Shown: one piece after another, positions 1-39,504 of the stretch | Layout of the letters: every line of letters starts with the position of its first letter | How positions within the stretch are numbered: position 1 is the first letter of the stretch | DNA from: Spisula solida | Lineage: Eukaryota; Mollusca; Bivalvia; Venerida; Mactridae | NCBI GenBank assembly: GCA_947247005.1 | Contig: OX365949.1 | Span: forward strand, 19,905,130 to 19,969,129 | Direction of reading: 5' to 3' | DNA length: 64,000 nucleotides | Notes under the pieces: generated by a model | The model's database searches: none | The model's input: the letters and a program-made list of their open reading frames with translations, nothing else | What the model was told of the DNA's origin: nothing | Made by a program: the position numbers and the translations under genes

Positions 1-360
1 CCTACACATTCAAATTTGAATACAAGTTTAATATAAGATTATTGTAAGTGCTTTGAGAAAATAGTACCCTGCTGTCTTGAAATAAAAGAATAGCTGTTTT
101 GTAGTAAATCTCTTTAGAAAGTAAGTATATTATAGGTGAAACTGACTTGCCCTTCAACTAAAGTTGAAACTATAATTGATGACTATTTTTGGGAGGCGTT
201 AGCCTCTAAATACTATCATTGCCCATTTATTAATGCAACCTGAACGCCCTTAGACTAAACAATGTGAATTTGCATCCAAGTAGTTCCAGAAACTGTCAAC
301 ATTCCCAATACTGCTACATATGTTTCTCCAAATGTTTATTCTCTGATTCAATGATTTCAG
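1..360. other. Intronic sequence upstream of the first visible WDR7 exon
   Basis: AT-rich sequence without a recognisable exon or repeat. It ends in a good acceptor (polypyrimidine-poor but ending tttcag at 355-360), so it is read as part of the WDR7 intron whose 5' end lies outside the window. Confidence 0.5.
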
Positions 361-27738
<27,378 letters not shown>

Positions 27739-28230
27739 TGTCATCAAACACCAACCTACTCAAACTGGTCCGACTTGTCTGGACCGATGTTAGAGTATTA
27801 GTCTTACTCACTGTGGATGGTACAGAGTATAAATACTATGTTTAATGTCATCAAACACCAACCTACTCAAACTGGTCCGACTTGTCTGGACCAATGTTAG
27901 AGTATTAATCTTACTCACTGTGGATGGTACAGAGTATAAATACTATGTTTAATGTCATCACCTATCTTGTGTCAACCATAGAGGCTCACTTGACCAACTG
28001 TGTTGCCTCTTTAAATAAAGTTGTTAATTTTTATATAATTATTATTGTGATCTGTGTAGGCCTCCTATCTTGTGTGGATATATTTGGATCTAATAATTTG
28101 TGCAGATCTGTGCGACTCTTATATCTTGTGTGGATCTGTGCAGATCTCCCATCTTGTGTAAATCTGTGCGGATTTACTTTCTTATGTGCTAGCCTATCAT
28201 TCCATGTAATTATAAATTAAAACAATAAAC
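27739..28230 (+). other. WDR7 3' untranslated region (extent inferred)
   Basis: Includes repeat copies 2-3. Candidate poly(A) signals AATAAA lie at 28014-28019 and 28224-28229; another is at 30546-30551. Which is used cannot be told from sequence. Confidence 0.5.
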
Positions 28231-28274
28231 TGTACATGTCAAGGTTTGCTAACAAAACTCACAGTATGGTAGAT

Positions 28275-28515
28275 ATTAAATTTGTCACAAATCTTATTTT
28301 GCTGCAAGCATGTGTTTTGAGCTTTGTAAGAATGACCGAGGTAACATTTATGTTGTCATTCAGTGTGTCCTGTTTCGATAAGTGAACTTATTACCGAAGT
28401 ATGTTTAACTTAGCTATTGAATTTGTCACATGCAAGCATGTGTGTTGAGCTTTGTAAGAATGACAGAAGTAACATTTATGTTGTTATTCAGTGTCATGTT
28501 TCGATTAGTGCAACC
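28275..28515. repeat. Imperfect tandem duplication, about 105 bp, offset 128
   Basis: gcaagcatgtgttttgagctttgtaagaatga (from 28304) recurs from 28432 with small changes and the same downstream order (aacatttatgttgt.attcagtg, gtttcgat.agtg). Non-coding. Confidence 0.75.
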
Positions 28516-29075
28516 ACAGTGGACTACTCACTTCATACTGACAAAGATATGTCAATGTTTACATGTTATATCGTTAAATTAATTGTTGATGTTTCCATGT
28601 TGTTATTGTTAAAAGTTAAGATTTTAGGGGGTACATGTATAACCTAATGTGTATGAATACTTACCCTACCAGTTTAGACATGAATAGGTTCTACCTATGA
28701 TTATTGTAACATTATGGTCACATTTTTTGAATTTCATGCATAGTAGTAACAATCAAGTTTTTTTCCCCAATTTTATGAAGGAGCCCTTAACCCTTAAATG
28801 GTGAAAAATATCAGTTATGTGTTAACATGGAGACTGATTGTGTTGGAGCAGTCTTCAATTTTTAGGGAACAGTTTAATTTGAAGATTTTTCTGGAGAAAC
28901 ACACCTTGCAATGGCTTTTATAATACAAGGGAAAAAGCCTTGCAAATGTATTATTATAAAACTTTCATGTTCATTGTATGAACAAAATATGTATGAAAAA
29001 GCACATAATGTGTATAATGGCAGCCATTTGTTAATTTATATTGCTAAGAAATGTGTCATCGTTAATATAAACAGC
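28516..29075. other. Intergenic sequence without recognisable feature
   Basis: AT-rich; no gene, RNA or repeat that I can support. Confidence 0.5.
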
Positions 29076-29078
29076 CCT

Positions 29079-29300
29079 TTATAGAGAAACAACCTCTCTG
29101 TAACAACACATTCAATAATTTCCTAAGGCAATATTTACTCTAAATTTAACCTTTGTAGAGCAACAACCTCTCTTTAACAACATTCTCAACATTTTCCTAA
29201 GCCTGGATTTACTATAATTCAAACCTGTAAAGCAACAACCTCCAAACAATAGCCAATAGTTTGAGCTTCCAATGGGTGTGGTTCTACAGAGGTTGTACTG
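29079..29300. repeat. About 72 bp tandem repeat related to 'agaggttgtactgt' family
   Basis: Three decaying copies of tagag.aacaacctctcttaacaac ... ttcctaag ... tttact start near 29081, 29154 and 29228, ending at acagaggttgtactgtgcatg. The words acaacctct and agaggttgtactgt are also the core of the 25 bp satellite at 33.8-38.6 kb. Confidence 0.6.
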
Positions 29301-29436
29301 TGCATGTTAACATCTTGTACATTTCTTAATCAGTAAAGTGATTATTCTACTGGAGTCCAAAAGTGTAACCCTTTAACGTTACAACTTAATATGTTGAACA
29401 TTCCTCACTTGTTGTATTATGTTTATATAGCACACG

Positions 29437-29676
29437 GAATTTGACATGATCCTGACCTTTATGCATGAATATATTACAAGGTACTTGCGTTGAATATATA
29501 AATTTTCACGAGTAAATCGTGCAATATCAGTCCTTAAGAATTGTGTTGGTATTACACCTCGAGCTTCTTCGTGATACTTCCTGCTTATGAAAACATACAA
29601 CCGAGGTTATAAATATAGAAAATATATATCAGCTCTTAAATTATGCTAATGAAAGGTCGAGAGTCGTGTCAAATTC
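29437..29676 (+). mobile_element. MITE family GAATTTGACA, copy 1
   Basis: Starts GAATTTGACATGATCCTGACC and ends with the inverted ggtcgagagtcgtgtcaaattc. Related copies: 52559-52742 (inverted, truncated) and 58247-58482 (same orientation). Non-coding. Confidence 0.7.
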
Positions 29677-30218
29677 TATGGACTATAACAGACTTTCCAA
29701 AAGTTATATGTATAAGGTATTCAGTCAGACAAAGGTTGAAGACCTCTCGGACCAAACACAATTCTACCTGTACCTCTACCTGTAAACAAAATTTGAAAAT
29801 ATGGTAGACATTCAAACTGATAAAAAGATTTGATCTTCAAAATAGCTGACTACTCAAAGCCAGGTAGACTACTGGTATTTTAACACATGAGTTATCTCTC
29901 TTTTCATAATGAACCAATCTAGTCAACTCTTCTTTCATCGCCAAGACGACACGTCTTTAACCACTACATGTTTTATACATTGTGATATGATTTTATGTAT
30001 TATTCTTGTTGAGTGATGTCAATTGTTATATTTTAGTAAACTTCTCTGATTGTTAGTTTTTGTTGAGGCATAGTTGATGTACATAACTTGTTTTGTAAAT
30101 TTGTACCTAGATATATAACTAATGTTGGTGAATACATTAGTAGCAGCTGTTATTTATTGAGCACCTGTAGTTGCTAGATTTTATGTTTCCCCCATAACAA
30201 CAGAATATCTTGGTATTA
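29677..30218. other. Intergenic sequence without recognisable feature
   Basis: AT-rich; nothing supported. Confidence 0.5.
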
Positions 30219-30392
30219 CTAGAAGATGCACCTTGAATCTTGCTAGGAGGTGCACCTCGGGTCTTGCTAGAAGGTGCACCTCGGGTCTTGCTAAAGGTGC
30301 ACCTCGGGTCTTGCTAGATGGTGCATCTTAAATCTTGCTAGAAGGTGCATCTCGGGTTTAGCTGGAAGGTGCACCCCGGGTCTTGCTAGAAG
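30219..30392. repeat. 25 bp minisatellite with AGGTGCACCT palindrome
   Basis: About seven copies of gaaggtgcacctcgggtcttgctag; several contain the 10 bp palindrome AGGTGCACCT. It lies about 2.5 kb past the WDR7 stop. Confidence 0.85.
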
Positions 30393-30787
30393 TCCCTACA
30401 TTTATAATGGCATGAATTAAGTGTTCATCTCAATGAGTATATGTTAAATGTATTATAATATTCTAAATGTGTATTTATATGGACTATAGAATTGTGATGT
30501 ATTTTATATATACTGAGTGTATGTGATATCATAAATATTATGTGCAATAAATTATGAAAACTTCACCATTGCTTTATTGTTTGTTAATTGTGCCCCCAAA
30601 CTTATTTATAATTATTGGTGCTGTCCATTTGTCCGTACGTACGACCCAGGGGGAATTAGACAATTTCGATTTTTTGATGTCTAAAACCCCGCCCTTGAGA
30701 CAATGCTTACTGTCTAAATCCCCACTGTGGGACTTAGTTTTTCATCCAGGTACTTGAATAAAAACATGTATAAAGTATCGATGGTGT

Positions 30788-31818
30788 CATGAAGGTGTTA
30801 TCCTGTTGAATGAAGGTGTTATCCTGTTGCACGAAGGTGTTATCCTCCTGTTGTATGAAGGTGTTATCATGTTGAATGAAGGTGTTATCCTCCTGTTGTA
30901 TGAAGGTGGTATCATGTTGAATGAAGGTGTTATCCTGTTGAACAAAGGTTTCATCCCGTTGCGTGAAGGTGTTATCCTGTTGTATGAAGGTGTTATCCTG
31001 TTGTATGAAGGTTTTAACCTGTTGCATGAAGGTGTTATCCTGTTGAATGAGGGTGCTATCCTCCTGTTGTATGAAGGTGTTATCCTGTTGCATGAAGGTG
31101 TTATCCTGTTGCATGAAGGTGTTATCCTGTTGTATGAAGGTGTTATCATGTTGTATGAAGGTGTTATCCTGTTGAACAAACGTTATCATGTTGTATGAAG
31201 GTTTTAATCTGTTGCATGAAGGTGTTATCCTGTTGTATGAAGGTGTTATCCTGTTGCACACATGTTTTATCATGTTGCGTGAAGGTGTTATCCTGTTGTA
31301 TGAAGGTGTTATCCTGTTGAACAAACGTTTCAACCCGTTGCATGAAGGTGTTAACCTGTTGTATAAAGGTGTTATCCTGTTGTATGAAGGTGTTATCCTG
31401 TTGTATGAAGGTGTTAACCTGTTGCATGAAGGTGTTATCCTGTTGAATGAGGGTGCTATCCTCCTGTTGCATGAAGGTGTTATCCTGTTGAATGAAGGTG
31501 TTATCATGTTGAATGAGGGTGCTATCCTCCTGTTGCATGAAGGTGTTATCCTGTTGCATGAAGGTGTTATCATGTTGAATGAAGGTGTTATCATGTTGAA
31601 TGAGGGTCTATCCTCCTGTTGCATGAAGGTGTTATCCTGTTGTATGAATGTGTTATCATGTTGAATGAGGGTGCTATCCTTCTGTTGCATGAAGGTGTTA
31701 TCCTGTTGAATGAGGGTGCTATCCTCCTGTTGCATGAAGGTGATATCATGTTGCATGAAAGTGTTATCCTGTTGAATGAGGGTTCTATCCTACTGTTGAA
31801 TGAAGGTGTTATCTTGTG
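30788..31818. repeat. 21/24 bp minisatellite (gaaggtgttatcctgttgnat)
   Basis: About 48 copies of a 21 bp unit, some expanded to 24 bp by an extra ctc/cct. The unit length is a multiple of three, so open frames run through it on both strands (up to 340 codons on minus, a heptapeptide QQDNTFI-type repeat). No start context, splice site or conserved domain supports translation. Confidence 0.95.
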
Positions 31819-32810
31819 AAATTAGGAAGTCACTAACTATCCTGTTATATGAAGATAGTATCGTGGTGTAGGGTCCAGCATAAATAGATTACATCTACTT
31901 TATGTAATTCGCAATATAATGAGAACGTCGTAAGTACAAAAACGCTATTTTGAGGAAAAATAATTGTCTGAAAACTACAAGCTTTTTTTTAACTTCAGTA
32001 TGGTCAACATGACCTGTTCCGATTTTCATCAAAATAGGCTCACAGGAAGAGCCTTGTGATGCATATTTCAAATATGTATGAGTTTTGTAAGGTCGTAAGT
32101 ACGACCTTCTCAATCTAAGGCAGTGAAATATTGGTCTAAATGTGACTAATGTAATAAATTCTTTATCCATTTTAACATGTTAATTTTGTTATGAATTTTA
32201 GAAGTGGTGTGTATTGACATAAGTTCTTCAAATATATCCACTACAAACGATAATCCATACAAGTAAAGGTTTAATTTTATAGTGTTTAATTCACTCTATT
32301 TGTCATATTATGCTAACATTGCCATGGCCTCTAAACAATTCATGAATGAAGACCTTTAATGAAGCAGTCAATTGTATGTATAGGTATCATTTGACATGGT
32401 GCAGTCTGCTAGAAGTATACCATGCACACTTGTACTCGAGTTTGTCCTAATATACAGACAGGTTTGCATGATCAATTTTACCCTCATGATAGCCTTATCC
32501 AATGTACAAACATCGGTCACTTATATTCACTGAATCAATATAAAAGACACTCTCTTAAAGCAAATAAGCCTTCTTTATGTGTCATGTACGAACGATTTAT
32601 TACGACAAATGTTTAACACAGAGGTGTGTGTTTGTAAGAAGGAATTCATATGGTGTTAAGCTAAAAGATGCAAGTACTCACGAAAGGGCTGACACACCTG
32701 TCATTGTAGCAGAGTGGAAAACTTAAAAGTTTGACTTATTAATAATAAGTTAAATATTTGTTCGTTTCAAATTTCCCTCAAATTTGAAGATTAATCCATG
32801 TTTTCTTAGT
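31819..32810. other. Intergenic sequence without recognisable feature
   Basis: AT-rich, with small shadow frames only. It ends at the target-site duplication of the 12.3 kb element. Confidence 0.5.
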
Positions 32811-32816
32811 GATTAT

Positions 32817-33064
32817 TACGGAATCCTGTTCGGGCCACATTAAATTTCGCTTGTCTAACATGTGAACAGGCGATAATTATCGCGTCGAAGGCGATAATTA
32901 TCGCCTCTTCTCATGGAGGGAGACACTTGTACTAGCGAAATTTAACACCTTCGCGAAAGTTTTGGGGCGATAATTATCGTCTTAATTTTCGCATGTATGT
33001 CTCAATTTTCACGGAAAATGGACAAGCGAAATTTAAGGACATGCGAAATTTAACGTTAAATTTC
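32817..33064 (+). repeat. Left terminal inverted repeat of the 12.3 kb element
   Basis: Contains three cgataattatcg palindromes and several gcgaaatttaa words, all mirrored in the right arm; it carries an extra 10-11 bases (tcacggaaaat) that the right arm lacks. Confidence 0.9.
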
Positions 33065-33324
33065 GCCCTTATAATTTTGGCGGGCTTATAACACGTGGTA
33101 TCAATGTACCCGGTGTAACGTTAACACCGGTTACCTTCTTACGCCGGCAAAATGGGGATAAGGCTAAATGTAAACCATTATAATTTATTAAAAACAATTA
33201 GAATGTGTGCATGTGGATCGTATAACTAACGGATAATTAACAAATCTGCGGGTCGTATTGTCTCTGATAAATGGCATATAGCAGGGTTCATACCTTGTTT
33301 AAATAACAAATCCCTAAGAATGTT

Positions 33325-33815
33325 TGGTTCAAAAATGGTTTATACGGCCAATCTATTAGACTACATGGGTTTCTACATGATTTGTACGTCCCATCCACTA
33401 GAATAATGGGCTCCTAAATGGTGTATACGTCCAATCACTTAGAATACATGTGTACCTACATGGGTTATTCGCCCCATCCATTAGAATGTACGGGTTTATA
33501 ATGGTTTATACGTGCAATCTGTTATTATTCATGGGTTCCTACACGGGTATACTTTCCAATCCAGTAGAATGCATGGGTTCCTATATGGGACATACGTCCA
33601 ATCTAGTAGAATACATGGGTTACTATATGGGACATACGTCCAATACAGTAGAATGCATGGGTTTCTATATGGGACATACGTCCATTCTAGTAGAATGTAT
33701 GGGTTCCTATATGGGACATACGTCCTATCTAGTAGAATGCATGGGTTCCTATATGGGACAAACGTCAAATATAGTAGTATGCATGGGTTCCTATATGAGA
33801 TATACGTCTAATCTA
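33325..33815 (+). repeat. 42 bp minisatellite, left side of the 12.3 kb element
   Basis: About 11 copies of gaatgcatgggttcctatatgggacatacgtccaatctagta, better preserved to the right. 42 is a multiple of three, so long frames (33450-33863 +, 33529-33768 -) are repeat read-throughs. A short inverted counterpart lies at 44005-44125. Confidence 0.9.
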
Positions 33816-33816
33816 G

Positions 33817-36800
33817 TCAGACAGTACAACCCCTGTAGTGGTCATACAGTACAACCTCTATAGGGGTCATACAGTACAACCTGTAGTGGTCATACAGTAT
33901 AACCTCTATAGTTGTCATACAGTACAACCTCTATAGTTGCCATACATTACTACCTCTATAGTGGCCATACAGTACAGCATCTATAGTGGTCATACAGTAA
34001 GCCTCTATATTTGTCATACGGTACAACCTCTATAGCGGTCATACAGTACAACCCCTCTACTGGTCATAAGTACAACCTCTATAGTTGTCATACAGTACAA
34101 CCTTTATAGCGGTCATATAGCGGGTATACTGTACAGCCTCTATAGGTGTCATACAGTTAGCCTCTATAGTTGTCATACAGTACAACCTCTATAGTGGCCA
34201 AACAGTACAAACTAAATAAAGGTCACATAGAACAACATCTAAAGTTGACACATAATACAACCTCTATATATTAGTCATACAGTACAACCTCTATATATTA
34301 GTCTAAAGTACCACCCTTGTAATGGTCATACATTACACCATCCATAGTGGCCATACAGTACAACCTCTAAAGCCGTCATACAGTACAACCTCTATATATT
34401 AGTCATATAGTACAAACTTTGTAGTGGTCATACAGTACAACTCCTGTAGTGGTCATGTAGTACAATCTCTTTATACTTGTCATACATCACAGCCTATATA
34501 GTTGCCATGCAGTACAACCTCTATAGTTGTCATACAGTACAGCCTCTATAGTTGTCATACATTGCAGCCTCTATAGTTGTCATACAGTGTAGCCTCTATA
34601 GTTGTCATACAGTGCAGGCTCTATAGTTGCCATGCAGTGCAGCCTCTATAGTTGCCATGCAGTACAACCTCTATAGTTGTCTTACAGGCCAGCCTCTATA
34701 GTTGACATACATTACAGCCTATATAGTTGCCATGCAGTACAACCTCTATAGTTGTCATACAGTGCAGCCTCTATATTTGTCATACATCACAGCCTATATA
34801 GTTGCCATGCAGTACAACCTCTATAGTTGTCATACAGTACAGCCTCTATAGTTGTAATACAGTGCAGCCTCTATAGTTGCATGCAGTGCAACATCTATAG
34901 CTGTCATACAGTATAACCCCTGTATTGGTAACATAGTACAGCCTCTATAGCTGTCATACAGTATAACCCCTGTAGTGGTAACACAGTACAACCTCTATAG
35001 CTGTCATACAGTACAACCTTTATAATCGTCACACATTACAACCCCTAAAGTTGTCATACATTACAACAACTATAGTGGCCACACAGTACAACCTCTATAG
35101 TGGTCATACATTACAACAACTATAGTGACCACACAGTAAAACCTCTAAAACAACTATAGTGGCAATACAGTACAACCTATATAGTGGTCATACAGTACAA
35201 CCTCTACAGTGGTCATACAGTACAACCTATATAGTGGCCTTACAGTACAACCTCTACAGTGGCCATACAGTACAACCTATATAGTGGTCATACAATACAA
35301 CCTATATAGTGGTCATACAGTACAACCCTTGTAGTGGTCATACAGTAGAACCTCTGTAGTGGTCATACAGAACAACCTCTATATAGGTCATACATTACAA
35401 CATCTATAGTGGCCATACAGTACAACCCCCGTAGTGGTTATAAAGTACAACCTATATAGTGGTCATACAGTACAACCCCTGTAGTGGTCATATAGTATAA
35501 CCCTTGGAGTAGTCATACAGTACAACCTATGTAGTGGTCATACAGTACAACCTCTATATTGGTCATACATTACACCATCTATAGTGGCCATACGGTACAA
35601 CCCCTGTAGTGGTCATACAGTACAACCCCTGTAGTGGTCATGCAGTACAACCCCTGTTGTGGTCATATAGTACAACCTCTATATTGGTCATACATTACAC
35701 CATCTATAGTGGCCATACAGTACAACCCCTGTAGTGGTCATACAGTACAAGCCCCGTAGTGGTCATACAGTACAAACCCTGTAATGGTCATACAGTACAA
35801 CCCCTGTAGTGATCATACAGTACATCCCCTGTAGTGGTCAGACATTACACCATCTATAGTGGTCATACAGTACAACCCCTGTAGTGGTCATACAGTACAA
35901 CCCCCGTAGTGGTCATACAGTACAACCCCTGTAGTGGTCAGACATTACACCATCTATAGTGGCCATACAGTACAACCCCTGTAGTGGTCATACAGTACAA
36001 CCCCTGTAGTGGTCATACAGTACAACCCCTGTAGTGGTCAGACATTACACCATCTATAGTGGTCATACAGTACAACCCCTGTAGTGGTCATACAGTACAA
36101 CCCATGTAGTGGACATACAGTACAACCCCTGTAGTGATCATACAGTACAACCCCTGTAGTGGTCAGACATTACACCATCTATAGTGGTCATACAGTACAA
36201 CCCCTGTAGTGGTCATACAGTACAACCCCTGTAGTGATCATACAGTACAACCCCCGTAGTGGTCATACAGTACAACCCCTGTAGTGTTCATACAGTACAA
36301 CCCCTGTAGTGGTCATACAGTACATCCCCTGTAGTGGTCATACATTACAACCCCTGTAGTGGTCATACATTACACCATCTATAGTGGTCATACCGTACAA
36401 CTCCTGTAGTGGTCATACAGTACAACCTCTGTAGTGGTCATACAGTACAACCCCTGTATTGGCCAAACAGTACAACCCCTGTAGTTGTCATACAGTACAA
36501 CCTCTATATTGGTCATACATTAAACCATCTATAGTGGTCATACAGTACAACTCCTGTAGTGGTCATACAGTACAACCTCTGTAGTGGTCATACAGTACAA
36601 CCCCTGTATTGGCCGAACAGTACAACCCCTGTAGTGGTCATACAGAACAACCCCCGTAGTGGTCATACAGTACAACCCCTGTAGTGTTCATACAGTACAA
36701 CCCCTGTAGTGGTTATACAGTACATCCCCTGTAGTGGTCATACATTACAACCCCTGTAGTGGTCATACATTACACCATCTATAGTGGTCATACAGTACAA

Positions 36801-37342
36801 CTCCTGTAGTGGTCATACAGTACAACCTCTGTAGTGGTCATACAATACAACCCCTGTATTGGCCAAACAGTACAACCCCTGTAGTTGTCATACAGTACAA
36901 CCTCTATATTGGTCATACATTAAACCATCTATAGTGGTCATACAGTACAACTCCTGTAGTGGTCATACAGTACAACCTCTGTAGTGGTCATACAGTACAA
37001 CCCCTGTATTGGCCGAACAGTACAACCCCTGTAGTGGTCATACAGAACAACCCCCGTAGTGGTCATACAGTACAACCCCGTAGTGGTCACTGAGTACAAC
37101 CCCTGTAGTGGTCATACAGTACACCATCTGTTGTGGTCATACAGCACAATTCCTGTAGTGGCCTTACAATAAAACCCCTGTAGTGGTCATACAGTACAAC
37201 CCCTGTAGTGGTCATAAAGTACAACCTCTATATATTGGTCATACAGTACAACCTCTATAGTGGCCATACAGTACAACGTCTACTGTGGTCTTACATAACA
37301 ACTCATATAGTGGTCATACAGTTCATTCTCGATAGTGGTCAT
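33817..37342 (+). repeat. 25 bp satellite, forward-oriented block
   Basis: About 140 copies of gtcatacagtacaacccctgtagtg and variants. The left part favours acctctatagttgt, the right part acccctgtagtggt. A 400 bp higher-order period (16 units) is visible at 36376-37175. Confidence 0.97.
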
Positions 37343-37355
37343 GATGGTCTTATTT

Positions 37356-38569
37356 GTAGTGGTTGTACTGTATGTTATATTATTTTCGTACATAGAGCCT
37401 CTGATCCATTTACAATTAATGACAGACTGTATGACCAATATATAGAGGTTGTACTGTATGCCAACAATAGAGGTTGAACTGCATGTCAACAAAAGAGGTT
37501 GTACTGCATGTTAACAATAGAGGTTGTACTGCATGTCAACAATAGAGGTTGTACTGCATGTCAACAAAAGAGGTTGTACTGCATGTCAACAATAGAGGTT
37601 GTACTGCATGTCAACAATAGAGGTTGTACTGTATGTCAACAATAGAGGTTGTACTGTATGTCAACAATAGAGGTTGTACTGCATGTCAACAATAGAGGTT
37701 GTACTGCATGTCAACAATAGAGGTTGTACTGTATGTCAACAATAGAGGTTGTACTGCATGTCAACAATAGAGGTTGTACTGCATGTCAACAATAGAGGTT
37801 GTACTGCATGTCAACAATAGAGGTTGTACTGCATGTCAAAAATAGAGGTTGTACTACATGTCAACAAAAGAGGTTGTACTGCATGTCAACAATAGAGGTT
37901 GTACTGCATATCAACTATAGAGGTTGTACTGCATGTCAACTATAGAGGTTGTTTTTTATGACAACTATAGAGGTTGTACTGTATGACAACTATAGAGGTT
38001 GTACTGTATGACAACAATAGAGATTGTACTTTATGACAGCTATAGAGGTTGTACTGTATGACAACTATTGAGGTTGTACTTTATGCCAACTATAGAGGTT
38101 GTACTGTATGACAACAATAGAGGTTGTACTGCATGCCAACAATAGGGGTTGTACTGCATGTCAACTATAGAAGTTGTACTGTGTGACACCTATAGAGGTT
38201 GTGCTGTATGACAACTATAGAGGCTGTACTGTATGACACCTATAGAGGTTGTACTGTGTGACCGCTATAGACGTTGTACTGCATGTCAACAATAGAGGCT
38301 GTACTGTATGTCAACTATAGAGGTTGTACTGTATGACAACTATAGAGATTGTGCTGTATGACAACTATAGAGGCTGTACTGTATGACAACTATAGATGTT
38401 GTACTGCATGCCAACAATAGGGGTTGTACTGCATGTCAACTATAGAGGTTGTACTGTGTGACAACTATAGAGGTTGTACTGTATGACCGCTATAGACGTT
38501 GTACTGTATGTCAACTATAGAGTTTGTTCTATTTGACCACTCGAGAGGTTTACTGTATGACAACTATTG
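37356..38569 (-). repeat. 25 bp satellite, inverted block
   Basis: About 45 copies of aatagaggttgtactgcatgtcaac, the reverse complement type of the preceding block. Orientation flips between 37343 and 37355, with a non-repeat insert at about 37375-37430. Right-hand copies (tatagaggttgtactgtatgacaac) resemble the outer left copies more than the inner ones. Confidence 0.95.
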
Positions 38570-39504
38570 AAAGTCGCGTTAATGGCTGCTGCAGGTGGAG
38601 GCACATTGCTCTCCCATATCATGCCATCCTACAAATATTTGGCTTTGCAGCGATTATCGGAGTATTTCTTCATTTTCTGAAGGACTTAACGTTTGTTAAG
38701 CTTGGCAGTAACCATTGTCCATTTCATACATAATATTTAATGGCAGAAACTTTTTGAAAGAGGTGTACATTTCTACTGGTCCATGGTGCGTTTTGCAATG
38801 CATACTTTTGTTCGGTCTTTGCTGGAACATATTTGTATATGGATATGTCGCGTGGCGACAACATGAACCCGTATGTTGTCTATGGTCATTATATTCGCAA
38901 ACGATGGACTTTTTTAGCTAGAAACTGGTTTTAACTATTTTGCAAGGGCATATGTGCTGGCGTCTCAAAGCAGATAGGGGTACCCAAACTATACTTATCG
39001 TCCTAAGTTTTGTAATATGCTTGATAATTGTAGGAATAGCTCCTAATGATGTGCCAACACATTGAGCTACTTGCCTAACTGTAAATATTCCACCAGTTTC
39101 CAAAAAAATATTTGATTTTCCCAACATTTTTCTAGTATGTTGCGGTATATGGATGGCGTGCATGGTGTTCATTTCCAAATAAATGTACACAACTTTTAAA
39201 TTTCTTAAACTATCTAATAGTTGATGAATACGACATTACATTACACCATTTCACCATACATGTTATTTTAAATATTGTACTTGCTCCCGCATTAAGTAAA
39301 CAACGATTCTTAAATAAGACCGAATTTGGAAATTTGAAAAAAAGTGACATTTTCCCAATCCTTCAAGCATTAGTATACACGAGTAGACAGTGTTAATTGG
39401 CGTATTTTTACAGCTACGCTGAACGGATTTTGACATGTGAGGCGTCACATTTAAAGCTAATACAATGATCTTTGATATATTGCTCACTATTTTTAAAAAA
39501 TCAT
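38570..39504. other. Single-copy segment within the 12.3 kb element
   Basis: No satellite. It includes the possible transposase helix-turn-helix remnant at 38918-39190 (minus). Nothing else is recognised. Confidence 0.5.
38918..39190 (-). pseudogene. Possible Tc1/mariner-type transposase N-terminal remnant
   Basis: A 90-codon minus-strand frame includes TVRQVAQCVGTSLGAIPTII, which resembles the helix-turn-helix 'rqIA..lgvS..tV..ii' of Tc1/IS630 transposases, followed by LRRQHICP resembling the next helix. Downstream (below 38918) no catalytic domain is seen. A chance resemblance is possible. Confidence 0.25.

Noticed and set aside
30734..31819. Long frames on both strands (up to 340 codons)
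   Set aside because: They are read-throughs of a 21/24 bp minisatellite; no domain, splice sites or one-strand bias.
33450..33863. 137-codon plus-strand frame and 79-codon minus-strand frame
   Set aside because: 42 bp minisatellite translated in register.
33817..38569. CRISPR-like appearance of regular short repeats
   Set aside because: Units are contiguous with no unique spacers, and the context is eukaryotic.
38524..38921. Two small plus-strand frames with hydrophobic stretches
   Set aside because: No start context, homologous motif or splice support; inside a repeat-rich element.
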